64,000 bases of DNA from Allium sativum (lineage: Eukaryota; Streptophyta; Magnoliopsida; Asparagales; Amaryllidaceae): contig CM060926.1 in the NCBI GenBank assembly GCA_030737875.1, forward strand, positions 319,522,922 to 319,586,921, given 5' to 3'. Every line of letters begins with the position of its first letter. Position 1 is the stretch's first letter. Below the pieces are notes generated by a model. It had not been told where the DNA came from. It saw only the letters and a program-made list of their open reading frames with translations, and did not search any database. The position numbers were made by a program, and so were the translations under genes. Positions 46,747 through 58,914 of this stretch are shown here, in pieces.

Positions 46747-47790
46747 TGTACAAAATGCCTCACTAGAGGTCACTCAGAGAATAATACATCAAACATAATA
46801 GCAGAAAAAAGCAAATAGTAGATAGTAGGAAACAGTATGTCAGTCTCCTACTCATTGTCGCTCTGCAGCATCATCCTCATCAAGATCTACTACCAGTCAC
46901 CTGCTACTCAGTCTGCCCATCCACAACTGGATGAACAACCTAAGGTAACGAAAGGGAGACATAAAATCTTGAATCAGACAATAGTCTTAATGAGCGATAA
47001 ACAACTATCTAACATCATCAATAAAGTATATGGGAAATAGGTAGATCAATCATCTAATTTACCAACACATCAATAGAGAAGAACCCAACATGTCCCCACC
47101 ACATCCGACAGTGAGAGCCTTTACAAACAATCAGATAGAAACAAACAGACATAACAACTGGTTATCCAGCGTAGACCATCCTAATCGATTTTAACATCTC
47201 CCAAGCACAAGCCCTGAAGGTCTAAACCAACATCGGACAAGCACCCAAGAAACATCTCCTTCGACGTCGGATGGTCCACACAATACGATACAATCAATAA
47301 CATCCATGACTCTGACTACCGCCACCTGCCTTGCCTTGAAAACATCGTTAATCGTATGACTGGCTCAGCTTGCCATCCGTCAAGGTCTAATGGTTACCCC
47401 GGTTCTAGCAAAACTCTATACGCCATCATTGCTCGTATCTACGCCTTTCAACGATACCCAGGGAACTTGACCAACTAACTTCTAGTCTTTTGGGCATCCC
47501 TATTTTACCCCCTACTTTGAGTCCGCTGGAACCTCCGACTAATGATAATCCCTTAGCCTTCAATATCTCTAGCTATCCAACTTGATGACTATATATAAGC
47601 TCAAGCGACTTCTCGAGCAACCATTATCCACAAACTCAATGTCTTTTGAATTCTCACATCTTCGTTGCATTTCATCGATCAACGAACACTGCGATGCTTC
47701 GAACATTCCACCTTGAATTCGTGTCGAAGGTACACTCATCATCGAACCAAAAATAAACATCACTTAGTCGATATTCGAAGAATCATTCAT

Positions 47791-48309
47791 GATCCATCAC
47801 TGGATCAACCACCGATCCATCGCAGCATTTTTGCTAATCCATCTATGGATCATTTGACTCGATCCATGCAAGCACCGACCCATCTAAGTGCACAACTCGA
47901 CCAATCCATCCTGGCTCAGCTTGACCGATCCATCTGTGCCTGACCAATCCAATACAAACCACGCGATCCATTGAATGCACCCTGACCCGATCCATCATTC
48001 TGCCAGGCGCAGATCCATGCCAAAATTTACAACTGATCCATCAAAGCACAACACCCCAAGAATTGTTGTCGATCCATGCCTTTAATACACGATCCATTAG
48101 CTTAGCCTCGAACCGATCCACCAATCCATCCCTTTTTGATCACACTCGATCCATTGAAGCAAACACCACCGATCCATTTGAGTTTTGCACTTGCCGATCA
48201 ATCACTTCACAAGCGCAATCGATCCATCATAAAACACCACTGATCCATCCATTTCTTATTCCCAAGCCACCATCTATACAAGCAACAGATCCATGCCACT
48301 CGATCCATT
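47791..48309 (-). repeat. Dispersed GATCCAT motif array in F
   Basis: About 16 exact GATCCAT words (ATGGATC on the element's strand) and several one-base variants, spaced roughly 20-40 bp, with unrelated sequence between. Long plus-strand open stretches through it are a by-product of the motif. Confidence 0.82.
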
Positions 48310-48923
48310 AAAATTCATGGTCAGTCCATCACCAAACTCAATCAACATACATTTGATCTTAAACGACCATTCGATAATGCAATCAAGCAATCATCGAATA
48401 AACACTTACATAACAAATAATCATCAACAAACATGTGAAGTTCACCAAATCATGATTAAACAATAAACAAAATGATAAATGGATCTAAACTTGCATAAAC
48501 ACATAAACTAACATATTAACTTGTCGTTATAATCTTACTAGATTAGATCCTATGGTGATTTAAACTAAATATATATTTATCTCCATTAGATCTGGGTGAA
48601 AACAACTTGAAAATGTTGAAATTAAGATCAAGCAACCCATGTACTCGATTGAATCCATGTGAAAGATGTTTATCACTCACTAAATCTTCAAAATAGCTTG
48701 AAACTGATGAATCTCTAATCTGGACAGTGAAGAACAATGAAAAACAATCTTCAAATCAACTTCCTTGATGCGGTCTACTTTTCCTTGATGTTGATCTTCA
48801 ATCTTCTAATGTAGATCCAAGAATTTAATGGAGTGAAGATGTACTTGATTGAGCAAGGAGGATCACGAGGCCAACCAAATGACAAATTAAGAAACTAAAC
48901 CATTCACTTTTCCTCTACCCCTC

Positions 48924-48931
48924 TATTTATA
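48924..48931 (-). promoter_or_regulatory. TATA box of F (minus strand)
   Basis: TATAAATA on minus, flanked by GGGGTAGAGG on the 3' side of plus context. About 380 bp from the LTR 5' end. Confidence 0.55.
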
Positions 48932-49312
48932 GCCAACATCCCCTAGCCTTAACGGGCCTCACTAATCAGCCCACTAATAACTAATTAGTCTATCCAGAAA
49001 TTGTGTAGCACTAAAACAACGATTCCTCTCAAACCGTTGAACCAAAACTTTAATGTGACCACTCTATGGAATTGGAAACATAATTTCATTTCCAATGAAA
49101 TTAATCCTAGCACCTGATTCGTTCCTAGTCAAAATTTATACCCAGTACAAAACTGACAAGGGCAAAATGGTCACAAATAAAATTGATAAAAATTATGGGC
49201 GTGACTCACATCACCATAAACAACATGTCAAAATATGATAATGATCCGACCCACATGGAATTAAATAAAAATATTTTACGATCCTTTGATACGTAAAATG
49301 CGGGTCGTTACA

Positions 49313-49925
49313 CTACCACTTAAAACCTCATTGAAAATATAACATAAAGCCAGATCTATGGATAATTTATTACCTTACTTGGTGGTTTACAACACGCAAC
49401 TATAAACTAGAGGATACTAGCTACTAAATTCTACTAATCCAAGGCTTCCGTTATTCACGCATATTCCCAAACCCCGCATAAGGCTAGCGATAGTAACCAA
49501 CCACTTAATACCAAGTTTAGGTAGGAGATCAACACCATTTAAGATCCCTTGGAGGACCCACATGCTACAATCTAGCTGACCTTATTAGATAATCCCATAA
49601 CCACTTAATACTTCCTACAGGATGAGTAGATCCATGGTACCTCCTTAGCTGTCATTTAATACCTAATCCCAAGGCAGACATTCACCCCAGTCACTTACTA
49701 CCTGGAGGAAGAGGATCTATGCAGAGATTACCAAACTCATACCCAATAGCCGCTTAACACTTCATATTTATAGGGAGACGAGCTACGCGATTGCTTAATA
49801 CCCTTTTACGGGTGGATCTAAATACTAAATACCTCTAGCCCCAAAGCAAGCTACACTCATGAATTATTCCCTTGATGGTTTCTTCTTCCAAGAGGGAGAG
49901 GGTCCTACAACCACTTAATACCTCA
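49313..49925 (-). repeat. Array of CCACTTAATACC-type words in the E1 LTR
   Basis: About nine degenerate copies (for example 49315, 49500, 49601, 49652, 49695, 49752, 49792, 49909) at irregular 40-180 bp spacing, giving GGTATTAAGTGG on the element's own strand. Confidence 0.72.
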
Positions 49926-51628
49926 ACGCTTGAAGTAAATCCGTTTTAAGAATAAATTTTCGCTATGCAACTCTAATATGGGCACAAGTTCTTATGGTCG
50001 GTGATATCTTACATCGGTTGTACGTATATCCGACTGTTGGAAAGTGAAGACTTCCATCGAATAAGGCAGTTGACCTTGCATCGTTAACACACTAAGTCCA
50101 ATCCTTATTTCTAATTATATTAATTCTAGATTAACTAGAATAAATTATGGAGAACCTATAACTTCCTATCCTAGGATGCTTAATCATTTATTTCCTTATT
50201 GGACTTAACATTTATTACAACAATCAATACCCTTTAATTCCTTTTTATTATTTCTATTTAAGATTCCCAACCATTTATGACCCTAATGATCATATTTCCT
50301 AATGCATTAATTATGCTATTAAATGCCATTTATATCAGTCTCGTTTAAACTTCTAATCCAATATTTGCAACTCCCAAACATTACTATAGTAATTTAACTC
50401 CATTTAATCCTTATTTATGTATGTATATATAAGCCTATCACTTACTTATTTATCTAGCTGGAATTACAAATCCCTATTCCTAATCACAATTTAAAATTGT
50501 AACCAATTAGACATTTAATTCCAATTCGATTAATTTCCCCAAAACGTTTATGGTTACATTAATTATTATTCCATTTATGACCTATTTATTATAGCAATAG
50601 ATTCCATGTTTTTTGCTATAATGGTCACATATATTTATTTTTCATTTATTATGGGAGTTATTACCATATATTTACTCCTATGAAAAGGAAACACTTGAAA
50701 TTCAAACACACAATATCAAACAAACATATATTTAATATAATATCGTTATTTACGTAGATTTGGACATATGAGATTAACATTTTATTTAGAATAGATGTTG
50801 CAAACGACGTACAAAAATACATGAATTTGCACATCTCTTCATATTTGGTTTATTTATGTTCCTTGTAGATTTCAAATAATGCCTTTTAATGCAAAAAGAG
50901 CAAAAAAGACAAAGTTACAATAATCCAATAAAACCCCAAACAATATCAACACAAGAAGCTTTATATTTTAAAAATCGAAACTGCATAAATCCCAAGTTTA
51001 TACCTGAATCCTATAAATTACGAATAACAACATTACAAATATGATAAAATTTTAGGACTGATTTACAAATTTAGGTGTCTAAAATAACCACATCAATCCA
51101 AGATAAATTGTAGGTAATGTAAGAATAGTAAACAAAGAAGCGTACAAATCCATATCTAAATTTTATTCATAATATTTCAAATTTGACAAAAACAAACAAA
51201 TGTGATAAACTTTCAGGCATATAATTCAGAATCAACTCAAACAAATTATATAAGTTATTATAGACAATGAATATATTTCCCACTCACCTGAAAGCTATCC
51301 AAATCTGAATCTGAACGCAATTTTTAGGTTACAATTCTCAAATCCTGTAGATTTATAATTTATTTACAAAGGGGATTTACAAATGTTGATTTAGATTTGT
51401 AGATATGAAAGAAGAATGGGAAAAGAAGAAGGAAATCTTATAATATAGATTACCTATTCGTAGAACCAACTTTTTGCGTAGATCTGGATCCAATATCTCC
51501 AATGCTTTATTATTTGAATTAAATAGATTTATAATTTATAATTTTAAAAGAGATTAGAGAATTGGGAATGATAGAGCTTTGCTGCTGCCTCTAGAAAATA
51601 TGAGCAAAAGAGTGGGGATCTAGCCCTT

Positions 51629-51636
51629 TATTTATA
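51629..51636 (-). promoter_or_regulatory. TATA box of E1 left LTR (minus strand)
   Basis: TATAAATA on minus. A GTCGAC cluster lies about 125-145 bp upstream on that strand. Confidence 0.55.
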
Positions 51637-52035
51637 GACGTAGAAATGACCATGAACGGTTATAATTAATTTTACAAAGAATCGTCCATCGATATAAAAT
51701 GAATTATAAAACAAAACCCTTGCCGTCACTATCAGGATCGACCAGCGGTTAGACCAGTGGTCGACCGTCTGGGTCGACTTGGCGGTGGTAGGGGATAGGG
51801 GTATTTATTACCCTTTATATATTTTATTCTGTTTTATTTATTTGTCTTCCATTTTCGTATTTCGTCCATAGCTTTTTTATACAAACTCAGTTCGTGAAGT
51901 TTCAGACATGAAAGTTGACTAGAATTTCGTCATGAATGCAAAAGTACAAGTTTCATAATCAAATTCATCCATTTAAGAAAATTCCATTATTGGAAATCTA
52001 ATTAAATAGCTAAATTAATTATTTAGGTTGTTACA

Positions 52036-52049
52036 TTCTCCTCTCTTTA
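52036..52049 (-). other. E1 polypurine tract
   Basis: TTCTCCTCTCTTTA on plus, TAAAGAGAGGAGAA on minus, directly before the LTR start TGTAACAACC. A CGGGACTAAAATT phrase precedes it on minus, as in gypsy 3' ends. Confidence 0.82.
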
Positions 52050-53523
52050 AAATAATTTTAGTCCCGAAATTTTACTAATGACTTAGTCATCGTGTCGGTG
52101 CCTAATTATTATAAACTACACGACCAATTTTGCAACCAACGTGCGCACATGCACAGTGTACATAATGAATTCCAACCACAAAATATGCATGCATAATGAT
52201 TCTAAATCAGATCCTCATATATGTATGCATTTTGTGTTTGAAAACACTTCCGAAATATGATGCAAACATCCTAAAATATACTGGCAATTCTAATTGAATG
52301 CAAATTTCTGAAAATGTTTTTCATCCATAACCCTCACACAACTACGAATAGAAGTGTGAAGCAACCAAATTTCATCCAAACCGTACCATCCAACACATCA
52401 ACGCATCTAAATCGCATCCTATTTATTCCTCATATGCTGGAAAAAGGATATCAAAGCATAGAATTTCAACGTTCTTTCCGCTTATAGTGTTTCAATTATA
52501 ATCCTACAGCAGAATTTTACCTCAATTTCCCCAAAATACTCCAAAAAATTTCATCTGTAGATTGCAAAAGAGGCTTGAAACAAGCTCTAAAACATAAAAC
52601 AAGTTAATTAACAACTCATGCGTATCGTAAACAAGGTATGTAAACAACGTTTACAAGGCTAAAACAGTGTTTCCCTTGTTATCATTAACTTCTTTAACAC
52701 ATCGTTGTCCCTATTGCACTGCTTAAACGCACAAACAAATCATCTAAAACCTTCCTTATGCTTTACATATGACTCTAAATTCGAAATTTTCCATAAAAAA
52801 TTTCCGCTTTAATATGTAATATTTGAAATTCCTTTTTGGTATTGCTTTATTTTCTACACCAGCTTTGCATAAAAACAAAATTTTGGTAATGCTTGCTATA
52901 CTACATTTAAACCATCTATTTTATTTTAAAATAGATGTTTAAACATACGTAAACTACCGTGTCCAAATCCATGTTTTTTCATAAATCAAATTAAAAGAAA
53001 GTAAATTAGACCAAATATAAAATTAAAAATCCTTTTTTTCTAACGATATTTGCAAACAGTTTCAAAAATCTATTTTGTAGAAACTTAAACGATTCAAGCC
53101 ACATCCTGGTGTGTAAGGAAGTGGCCACGCAAAAAAAAAAAAAAAACGCGAAAACCAAAACCACACATAAAAATTCAAAATAAAGTTTAGCTTAAAAAGG
53201 AACAGGAGACAAATAATACATATACCCATGATGAAACAACGCAAAAACCTATCCTTGGCTAAAATTTATCCACTGTAGAATTCTATACTTTCGGGCTCTA
53301 AAACAACTATTAGCTAGGTAAGAAAAATGAGATTTCATTTCTAACTCAAATACAATAGAGAATGAAAGGAAAACACAACTTATATCCTTTTATATTGTCG
53401 TGCGATTTATAGGAACGACAACATTACAATTACAGACACAACAACTACAAACAACAAAAATAAAAATACCAAAAAGGGAAGGATATACATGATACATAAG
53501 ATACATAAGACGTCGCCTACAGG
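52050..53523 (-). other. E1 internal region, 3' side, non-coding
   Basis: A/T-rich, no protein match. Contains a 16-base A run at 53131-53146. Confidence 0.45.
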
Positions 53524-54722
53524 CTACGAAATGGTCGAGGCCGCGACTGGAACTCGATCCGTTGCTACGTCTGTGCCAGGATCATAGTAAGGAAGAAATG
53601 CATCCAATCTCCTGCGCTTATCGGCGCTGCTCCTTATGAATTTTGCGGAGCTCGGCCTGGATCTGGTGGAAGGCGACAAGCTCTGGACCCTCCTGGCTTG
53701 CTGCCGCCGACTGCTGCTGCTACTAGTCGATTGGAGTGGGAGGTGTAGAGCTAGTACGGGAGTTGTGAGAAGCTGGATGTCTATCCTCCTGAGAGAGACA
53801 TGATCAATGACAGAAAGGGTCTTATTGACCACAAATTCCCCACGAAGATTCACTTGAAAGTTGCAAAGACATAGGTGAGAAGGCAACTATATGGGAAGTG
53901 AGTCCTCGAAGTACTAGCTGAAGGCTCGAAGAAGTGGATCGTTAGTGCGTACGCCCAATTGATGGTTAGGCCGCCGATAATAGCCTAAGTGGGTCGACAT
54001 AATGTAGGATAAATCTTCTCAAGGCTCCTCGTCTTGGGAATACTGTTGCGCTTAATGATGCACAATACAAGACGATCGATAGGTCATAAATTACTGGTGT
54101 CCCAAACACCGATAGCTCCAAGAAAGATGCAAGTAAGGATCCGAGGGTCGGTTATCTTTCTATTGTCCAAATCCGACCTGAGCGCGGAAATATCCAAGAT
54201 CTTTGCCAAATCTTGGTCGGTAAGCTCAATACGGGTGTCATTTACTTTGGACCGAATAAGATTGAAACTCTCATCAAAACTGACGGTCATTTGAGCATCG
54301 AAGAGATGACTGGAGCGCAGATAGAACTCGCATTTAAAGGTGTCGTAGAGATGGATCGGGGCTAGGCCTGTGGTGACAAATAGCTCCTCTAGTTGGAAAG
54401 GGGCGAAATCAGCTATTTTCACCAGATGCCCTTAGTGAAACTCTTAATTTTTCGTTTTCAAATAGGCATCAATCTTCCTCAGGTTACGATCAAACCATGC
54501 ATCCTCTTGAGGCGTGAGACCGGGGTGCTGTGTGAGGATGTTGGAAGCTCGAGGAGGGCCATGGAGAGATCGAGAAAATTGGAGAAGAAAAATGCAGATC
54601 TGGAGTATAGAAGGCGCTAGATCTACGACGCAGAATTTTGGTGGTATTAAGAGGAGGAATAGAGCTCGGAGGTTTGATTCCTGGACTTTGGGGTGGTAAG
54701 GAAATGGGTTTGGCTGCTGCAA
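53524..54722 (-). pseudogene. E1 ORF resembling 'putative plant transposon protein' family
   Basis: On the minus strand one frame from 54722 reads WFDRNLRKIDAYLK, two stops, then VKIADFAPFQLEELFVTTGL, EFYLRSSHL, MTVSFDESFNLIRSKV and IELTDQDLAKILDI. Further down, IIKRNSIPKTRSLEKI and GLTINWAYAL match the usual order of that family (a virus-/Athila-associated plant protein domain found in many gypsy elements). The last open part (53886-53524) is Ser/Arg-rich. At least three stops and one frameshift break it. No gag knuckle, protease, RT or integrase was found in the 4.1-kb interior, so E1 is non-autonomous. The family name is from memory and of medium certainty. Confidence 0.5.
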
Positions 54723-56154
54723 ATAGGAGGAAGACGGAAGAAAATTGAACAGCTTGACTGGGAAGCAATATTATATATTGGTTCCCAAGTTTGGGTCATG
54801 CTTAATAGGGGAGGACGGTCGACCTCTTGGTCGACTGCTAGGGGTCGACTGCTTTCCCCTTTCTTGGTGCGGTCTAAGCCTGGACCCAAACGGGTCAGTT
54901 CAACACCTAAAAATTAGAATAAAATCATATTGTCTTCCCGACTCCACCTATAATCTTATGCTAATGTCCACCATTTGTAAGTCCAGAAATAATTTCCTTA
55001 ACGCTACGTGTTTGCCTCCGAATAGTTGCGACCATCAAGCGAATGAATGAATTTTCAAAAAGAAAACTCTACTAGAAATCCGAAATAAATTAAAACGGCC
55101 TCCACTCCGATAATGACTCAAACGATTTATGAAATCAAATACCCCAAGCTAAATAGAAATCTTTCCTTAGTCTTTTTCTAAAAGAAATTTCTAAAAACGT
55201 TTCAAAATTAATTTTATTCATAAACTAAGGGACTCATATTATAATTGATTTTATTAATTTATATTCCAGTTTTTGGGAAAAATATTTCCATGTTCTGTAT
55301 TGTTGGGACATTTAAATCTCTAAAAGGTATTTGTGATAATTTCTATAAATCTTCCAAAATATCCAAAGAGGAATATTAAAAATCAGAAGAAATGGATAAT
55401 TATAGTTTTTAAATTTCGAGGCTTATTACTTGTTAGTTTCAAATTCCTTCTTTTTTACCAAGATGGTTATTTATCAAAATTACACAAAATCCAACAATCC
55501 GAAACATAGATTTAAATTTATAAAATTTTATTTATCTACACAAATCTTTATTTGTAAAAAAAGTTCTTGAAAATCATAGTTTAAAATTTATGAAACCCCT
55601 TTTTCTTTTCCAAAACAGTTTTAAAATTTTGGATTTTCTCTAAATGTAAAGTCACGAATTCAAATGAATAATTCTATCAAAAGATTATCCGAATTTACAT
55701 GACAAAATATTTACTAGATATACTTCGTAATTATATTTCCGGACTATAATGACACATTAATGTGAATTTTCCGTTTCAAGACCAATAAAAGTTTATCGGC
55801 TGGAACTCCCAAACAAAACTAAAAGCCAGAGATCATGACTTTCTCTACTATAGCTAGCTTTCTGTCAAGTTACCAAGATCAAATCTATGGGATTCACTAT
55901 ATGTCATTCCCTTGCTCTTCAAAACAAATCGACAAGCACACCGTGGGTAAGTCGGAGTCGGCCGAATACTCGAACTCAAAATTCTTCTAACTCTTTGTCA
56001 TTTTAAACCCATCTCAAATCAGTAGGTTCACGATTACCTCATCATTGAATAATTTAGAGTCAAGTAAGAAAGACCAAAGAAAATTGGAAAGAAAATCAAA
56101 CACATTATCTCACTAATCCTAATTTAATTAATTCTTCTGATTATCTAAACCTAA
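54723..56154 (-). other. E1 internal region, 5' side, non-coding
   Basis: 54820-54860 has three GTCGAC words, echoing the LTR upstream clusters. The remainder is A/T-rich with stops in all frames. Confidence 0.45.
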
Positions 56155-56166
56155 GCTTTGATACCA
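56155..56166 (-). other. E1 primer-binding site (tRNA-iMet type)
   Basis: GCTTTGATACCA on plus, TGGTATCAAAGC on minus, two bases from the LTR. One mismatch to the standard iMet site TGGTATCAGAGC. Confidence 0.82.
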
Positions 56167-56168
56167 AA

Positions 56169-56530
56169 TGTAAAATCCCATACTTTTCTGAACTCAAATT
56201 TTAACAAAAATCAAAAATCAAACCCATCTAAGTATGAAGAGTCAAAATTTGGTTTTTTAAAATAAACGAGCGTAATTATAATCAGGGTGCAATAAAATTA
56301 ACTCACAGCAGAACCACGATTGGATAGCTAATATCAACTAAGGCAACTACCTTAAAGCAAATCACCACATCAATATCGAACATGAGAGAACAAGAACCGA
56401 GAACCAAACTTGAACACCTGCTAAGACCTATCTTCCTTGAGATAAACTTGAGAGTTGCTATGAGGAGGAGGGTCAGAACAACAAGTCCTGATGAGTTGAA
56501 AATGTATAACATTATCCATATTACATAAAT
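56169..56530 (-). repeat. E1 right LTR, first segment
   Basis: Starts TGTAAAATCCC and aligns with 18825-18932 and then 45989-46240. Interrupted by Tat2. Confidence 0.8.
56526..56530. repeat. Target-site duplication of Tat2 (left, TAAAT)
   Basis: TAAAT here, CAAAT at 63945-63949. The uninterrupted left E1 LTR has CACAAAT at the same point, so the left copy carries a C-to-T change. Confidence 0.75.
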
Positions 56531-57812
56531 TGTTTATACCAAAAATGGTCTAACCACCCAAGGTACTAAGCTGTACTTCACCAACTTGGTAAGATCTAAA
56601 TGGAACCATGTTTAATTAGTAATTAAAAATGGAAAATGCAAGAAAAGTAAAGTAGAGGAGAGATTTAGAGTGGTTCAGCCGTTAACTAGGCCTACGTCCA
56701 CTGTGAAGGTGAGTTTCAATCTTATAACGAGGATTACAAAATACATCAATTCTCTCTTTTCATACATCTTTGCATTCACTCACTATACCCTCGTTTATAT
56801 ACTTCAATCTTGTGGTTACACAAGAGAATGGTAAAATTTGAGGAGAAGGAGAATGGATGGATGATTGAGGAAGAGGATGACGCCGTCTTCTATGATCATA
56901 AAATTGTTATTGACGTCATGATTGAATCAGTGGTTGAGGATAGAATTTGGCAGCACTTTCTGGTTTCAAAGATCGGATCCCCTTTATGTTGGTAGACATC
57001 GTGTATTTCTAGGTGAGCTCCCCTTGGGAAATGACCTGAAGTCTGTTTATGCCAGTTGCGGGTCGCTCATCTCATTAATTACAACCATGCCATCGGCTAG
57101 CTGTAGCCAGCTGTCCGTGGCTGTATTCGATTACCATGTGTGAGCGACTCAATGGAGCGAGCGTCTTAAGTAGTCATGCGAGCCCGTAGAAGCGGGCATC
57201 CAGGTGAGCATGACCGCTTTGAGAGACCTTATAAGAGCAGAACATGGGACCGGAACCAATTTTCCTTTGTTCCTTGTGCGACCGACCTTTTTGGTTTTAG
57301 GGCGCTCGTTCTCTTGCTGCCTTTGTATGGCACTGTCCGTCCCTATGGCTGTGCCATAAGGTCACTCCCGCTTTCTTTGAATGGGCAACTTGTTTTGTTT
57401 CCATGTTTGAGCGGCTTTGCCCCAATATGAACGATCGACGTTGGCTCCTGCACCTGAGTCACGATTTGTGTCCAACTTTGATTGGAGATATGGTCATATA
57501 TGATGTTGCAAGTGCTCGTATAGCAGCTTCATTTCAGGCTTGGTCTTTTGACAGGAAATAGTGAGCAACTTTATAGGATATGCGATCTCTATCCTTTCTG
57601 GGCCGCATTTCTCATTTCATATCGCGCCATCATCTTTGGTTTTACTAGTTGACTTGACTTAGGTTTGTCATTTGGATTTGGCTCTGTGCAGTCGCATCCT
57701 GTCTGTTGTGAGTCATTTAAGCGCCTTAGATAACATTATGCACGACCGACCCTGATGGCGCTCGTTCCGCCTCCTTTGCTCAATGTGCGTGTGGATTTTT
57801 TAGAGATTAACA
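56531..57812 (-). repeat. Tat2 3' LTR (left copy)
   Basis: 1,282 bp. An 84-codon open stretch (57176-57430, plus) is mirrored in the other LTR but has no domain and differs at about ten residues, so it is not evidence of coding. On minus, the junction is preceded by AAGGACTTCGACGGGCAAG, the likely polypurine side. Confidence 0.9.
57003..57010 (-). promoter_or_regulatory. Mutated TATA box in Tat2 3' LTR
   Basis: TATTTCTA on plus (TAGAAATA on minus) where the other LTR has TATTTATA (TATAAATA on minus). Confidence 0.5.
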
Positions 57813-58734
57813 CTTGCCCGTCGAAGTCCTTGATTTCTTTTAGTAAGAAATTACTGGCTTCGACATATTTGATCACACATTGTTTGGTAGAATTATCCTA
57901 TCTTGTCGAGGGATCGTTCGTGCCGAAGATTAAGATTGCTTTATTGTAGCCGATTGGTAATGTTCCTTTCCGTGGGCGAGAGGCTTGATGCATCTTTTTT
58001 GATTATCGTGCGAATAGCCAAATTTCGGGATGCCAGCTGGAATTTGATGAGATATTTTTTGGGCACTAAGCTGACGTGGTGAAAATTGTCTGGATGTATG
58101 CCTTTTAATCTTCCTTATTCACCCTTAGCCTGCTTCATTCCACTTTTATCCTTTTCGAGAAGTTTTCCGGTCATAGTTGTGCTTCCTCAAGAGTTTAACC
58201 AGGTAATCTATGTTTGATATTTCTGCCTTGATTTTTCTTCAAAAGGTCTTGGCTTTCTTATTCTATCATCTTGCCTGGTGCTTGCAGCAACACCTGTTTT
58301 TTCCTTGAGCAACTTTCTTTTGGCTTCGAGATATCATGATATTCCTGGGTGAGTTTTTCCTTTATTTTTTTTGTTTGAGTACTCATGCGTTTCCAAGTTA
58401 GGATGTTTCAATACGACCTGGCCAGGCTGTGGGATTTGGGCAACGACCAGATTTTTGTGTAGTGTAGATATCGTTTCTGTAATCATCTCTGGAGAATATG
58501 GATCATCCGGTGGCTTTCTTTGAAACCCCGATGCTTGGTATTTGCTCACAAATTGTTTGGTGAAATGCCCCGGGTTTCTTCAGTTGAGATGTTTTTGCCT
58601 ATTGCCTGAGTTTGGCTGAGATGTTTCCCTTTTCATAGTTGTTTTTCGAGTCCATACTGATTTCCTTTGAAATAGGTCGTCCGAGGATGGAATTTTTCAT
58701 GTCCAGGAGACTCAGGAAAAGATCGATAGGGAGG
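57813..58734 (-). other. Tat2 interior, 3' side
   Basis: No protein domain seen on either strand. A 70-codon minus-strand stretch at 58334-58549 is unassigned. Confidence 0.35.
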
Positions 58735-58833
58735 GCCGGTAACCAAAAGATACCCCAAGGAAAGGGGACCAGTAACCAAAAGATGCCCTAAGTAAAGGGG
58801 GCCAGTAACCAAAAGATGCCATAGGAAAAGGGG
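58735..58833. repeat. 33-bp minisatellite, 3 copies (Tat2)
   Basis: Units start at 58735, 58768 and 58801, each with CCAGTAACCAAAAGAT or a one-base variant and ending AAAGGGG. Confidence 0.92.
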
Positions 58834-58914
58834 ATCTTGGGTGCAACTGACACTCAAAGTCCTTGTTTGCTGAATAGACTTCCTAGATCAGATACTCAGA
58901 CTGCTCTTGGTCGT

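Larger units (their letters stand above)
46747..49312 (-). mobile_element. F: minus-strand gypsy-type LTR, 2.57 kb
   Basis: The left terminus TGTACAAAATGCC leads into CTAGAGGTCACTC, the reverse of the GAGTGACCCTAG phrase at the giant LTR end. The right terminus is GCGGGTCGTTACA. A minus-strand TATA lies at 48924. No internal domain, so it reads as a solo LTR. But the flanks (GAGTC left, CTACC right) do not match, so one side may be rearranged. Confidence 0.65.
49313..52035 (-). repeat. E1 left LTR, third segment (5' part of the LTR)
   Basis: Ends GGTTGTTACA next to the polypurine tract. Holds the CCACTTAATACC array, a TATA at 51629 and, upstream of it, a GTCGACC cluster (51755-51777). The rest is A/T-rich and non-coding. 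Confidence 0.72.

Noticed and set aside
47665..48311. Long plus-strand open frames through the GATCCAT array
   Set aside because: They are created by the repeated motif, have no domain and lie in an LTR.
57176..57430. 84-codon ORF present in both Tat2 LTRs (also 63307-63561)
   Set aside because: Being in both LTRs is expected from the insertion. Residue changes show no constraint and there is no domain.
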